This document shows, one piece after another, positions 32,406 through 33,502 of a DNA stretch of 33,502 nt. A model generated the notes under the pieces. That model was not told where the DNA came from. It did no database searches and saw nothing but the letters and a program-made list of their open reading frames with translations. The translations under genes were made by a program, and so were the position numbers. The DNA is from GCA-2862545 sp047609825 (GTDB lineage: Bacteria > Myxococcota_A > UBA796 > GCA-2862545): assembly GCA_047609825.1 (NCBI GenBank), contig JBLFXJ010000048.1:1-33502 (forward strand), written 5' to 3'. Position 1 is the first letter of the stretch. Each line of letters begins with the position of its first letter.

Positions 32406-32493
32406 GGCGGACCCAGGTCCGGGCGGGGTCAGGCACCTCGGCGGCCCCGGGTCCACCGGAGTGCCTGACCCCGCGTGCGGACCCGGGTCCGCC
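32406..32493. repeat. Long REP-like hairpin
   Basis: Arms at 32406-32436 and 32461-32493 are nearly complementary over 31-33 bases. Each holds a GGACCC(A/G)GGTCC module and a GGGGTCAGGCAC module, around a 24-base centre. The arms differ by one base and a short gap. The same modules appear at 14424-14452, which points to a dispersed intergenic element. Confidence 0.8.
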
Positions 32494-32549
32494 CGTCCGG
32501 TCCGCGCAGACGGGCTCGACCACCGGGCAGGCTGCTCCCGACGGACCCT

Positions 32550-33502
32550 TCAGCTCCCGCGGACCGCCAGGAAAGCATCCCAGAACGGCCGGGCTTTCTC
32601 CGAGTCGATCATCGCCAGGTAGCCGATGCGCCCCATGATGTGGGCCTCGAAGTCGGGCACGCCGGCCCGGTTCTGTGCGGCGAGACCGGTGCTCTTCGCG
32701 TTGTGCAGCAGCGCGCGGAGCTGCCGGAGATCCTTGCGGGGCAGGCCGAGCTGGTCGTTTACGCTGACGCCGGTGACACTCTGCCGGCCCGACCGCCGCT
32801 GCACCCGCCCCTTGGCCGGGTTCAGCGCGAATCCTTCGTCTTCCACCAGCCGCTGCACGCTCCGGAGGAGCCCGCCCACTTCGGACTGGTGGCCGGCCGG
32901 GGCGCTGAAGGTGAGGTCGTCGGCGTAGCGGGTGTAGGCCCAGCCCAGCTTGCGACACAGGCCCTGGAGACGGCGGTCGAGGCGGCGCGCCACCTGATTC
33001 GAAAGCGCCGGGCTGGTGCAGGCGCCCTGAGGCAGCGCCCGGTTGCCCACCGCCACCCTCCACACCTCGCCCTCGAGGGAGACCTCGCGGCGGGTGCAGG
33101 CGGTGCACAGCAGCGCCAGCACGGAGGCCGCGGCCGGGGAGTAGCCGAGCCGGCGAAACACACCTCGCACCCTGGGGAAGGTGATTGTAGGGAAGAAGTC
33201 CTTCAGGTCGAGATTCACCACGATGTCGCGGCCCACATGGGGGCGGGCATTGGTGACGGTGGACCGGCCTCGCACGAATCCGTGGGCCGGTTCTTCGGTG
33301 GGCAGCGGCACGAGCACGTTGGCGAGCACCCACTGCTGGGCGGCGGCGAGTCGGGGCATCGGCGCCGACAACGTTCGCTCTCCGCCGGACCGCTTGGGCA
33401 CCTCGAAGTGCACATAGTGGTCGGTCTTCACCGCCTCGGCGTGCCATGCGAGCCACCGGAGCGTGGGCACGTCGATGCCCAGCGCCTCCGCCACGTCGGC
33501 TG
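32550..33502 (-). CDS. Retron-type reverse transcriptase (5' end outside the window)
   Basis: At least 316 codons are visible; the frame continues past the right edge, so the GTG at 33494 need not be the start. Numbered from that GTG, the retron hallmarks are clear. NARPH (82-86) fits the NAxxH motif, LDLKDFF (95-101) holds the first catalytic Asp, LPQGACTSPALSN (154-166) is domain 4, YADDLTFS (190-197) the catalytic centre, and VTGVSVN (240-246) the VTG motif. The short C-terminus (ARPFWDAFLAVRGS) is the usual end. In retrons the msr-msd RNA gene lies upstream of the RT, here beyond 33502, and an effector toxin often sits nearby. Retrons act in anti-phage defence. Neither RNA nor effector can be judged from this window. 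Confidence 0.88.
   Translation of the reverse strand, partial: ADVAEALGIDVPTLRWLAWHAEAVKTDHYVHFEVPKRSGGERTLSAPMPRLAAAQQWVLANVLVPLPTEEPAHGFVRGRSTVTNARPHVGRDIVVNLDLKDFFPTITFPRVRGVFRRLGYSPAAASVLALLCTACTRREVSLEGEVWRVAVGNRALPQGACTSPALSNQVARRLDRRLQGLCRKLGWAYTRYADDLTFSAPAGHQSEVGGLLRSVQRLVEDEGFALNPAKGRVQRRSGRQSVTGVSVNDQLGLPRKDLRQLRALLHNAKSTGLAAQNRAGVPDFEAHIMGRIGYLAMIDSEKARPFWDAFLAVRGS

Noticed and set aside
32406..32493. The long hairpin as the retron msr-msd RNA
   Set aside because: It lies downstream of the RT on its strand, whereas msr-msd is normally upstream, and its modules recur at 14424-14452 away from any RT.

Overview
The window is GC-rich, dense bacterial DNA. It carries many Sec-exported lipoproteins with Thr/Asp/Pro-rich linkers, a CotH-type lipoprotein, a DUF4403 protein, a Hanks-type kinase relative, a UGA-containing redoxin and a retron-type reverse transcriptase. 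This mix suggests Myxococcota or a related deltaproteobacterial lineage, probably an environmental genome. That placement is inferred from gene content; no rRNA or marker gene is present.

Layout. 1-300: no gene, with a 14-bp tandem repeat. 301-2487 (-): SLC12-like transporter. 2705-3670 (+): RTX-repeat protein lying between two reverse-complementary copies of a 27-bp palindrome. 3785-4475 (+): exported protein whose frame is broken at a C7 run. 4515-5663 (+): PKD/propeller lipoprotein. 5672-8424 (-): run of SnoaL-like protein, MtfA-type peptidase, C39-like candidate and SLOG protein. 8675-9358 (+): spermidine-synthase-like protein. 9409-12372 (+): large CotH lipoprotein. 12391-13991 (-): coupled pair of a pseudokinase and a small membrane protein. 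13992-15171: decayed stretch with repeats and half of a substrate-binding protein. 15181-17892 (-): SelO, VOC protein and redoxin; the last two are translationally coupled. 17979-20812: three lipoproteins. 20846-22887 (+): ASST-like lipoprotein and AgmX-like protein. 22898-25598 (-): small unknown protein and a large FAD oxidoreductase. 25712-27345 (+): TetR and AlkB, coupled. 27375-29686: small membrane protein, secreted protein, barrel-like protein. 29793-32351 (-): CehA/McbA-type PHP lipoprotein. 32550-33502 (-): retron-type reverse transcriptase, cut by the window edge.

The most notable system is at 15181-15675. A peroxiredoxin-like gene has an in-frame TGA exactly where the family has the catalytic Cys (U-S-H-C). 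A GC-only hairpin follows at bacterial SECIS distance, and the gene is coupled to its upstream neighbour by a TGATG overlap. It is a strong selenoprotein candidate, beside the redox-linked AMPylase SelO.

Other points of interest: a TetR operator exactly filling the spacer of the alkB promoter; a receptor-like kinase that has lost its catalytic centre; several genes interrupted or preceded by long G/C runs; REP-like hairpins shared between distant intergenic sites; apparently leaderless starts; and unusually short signal peptides lacking basic residues.
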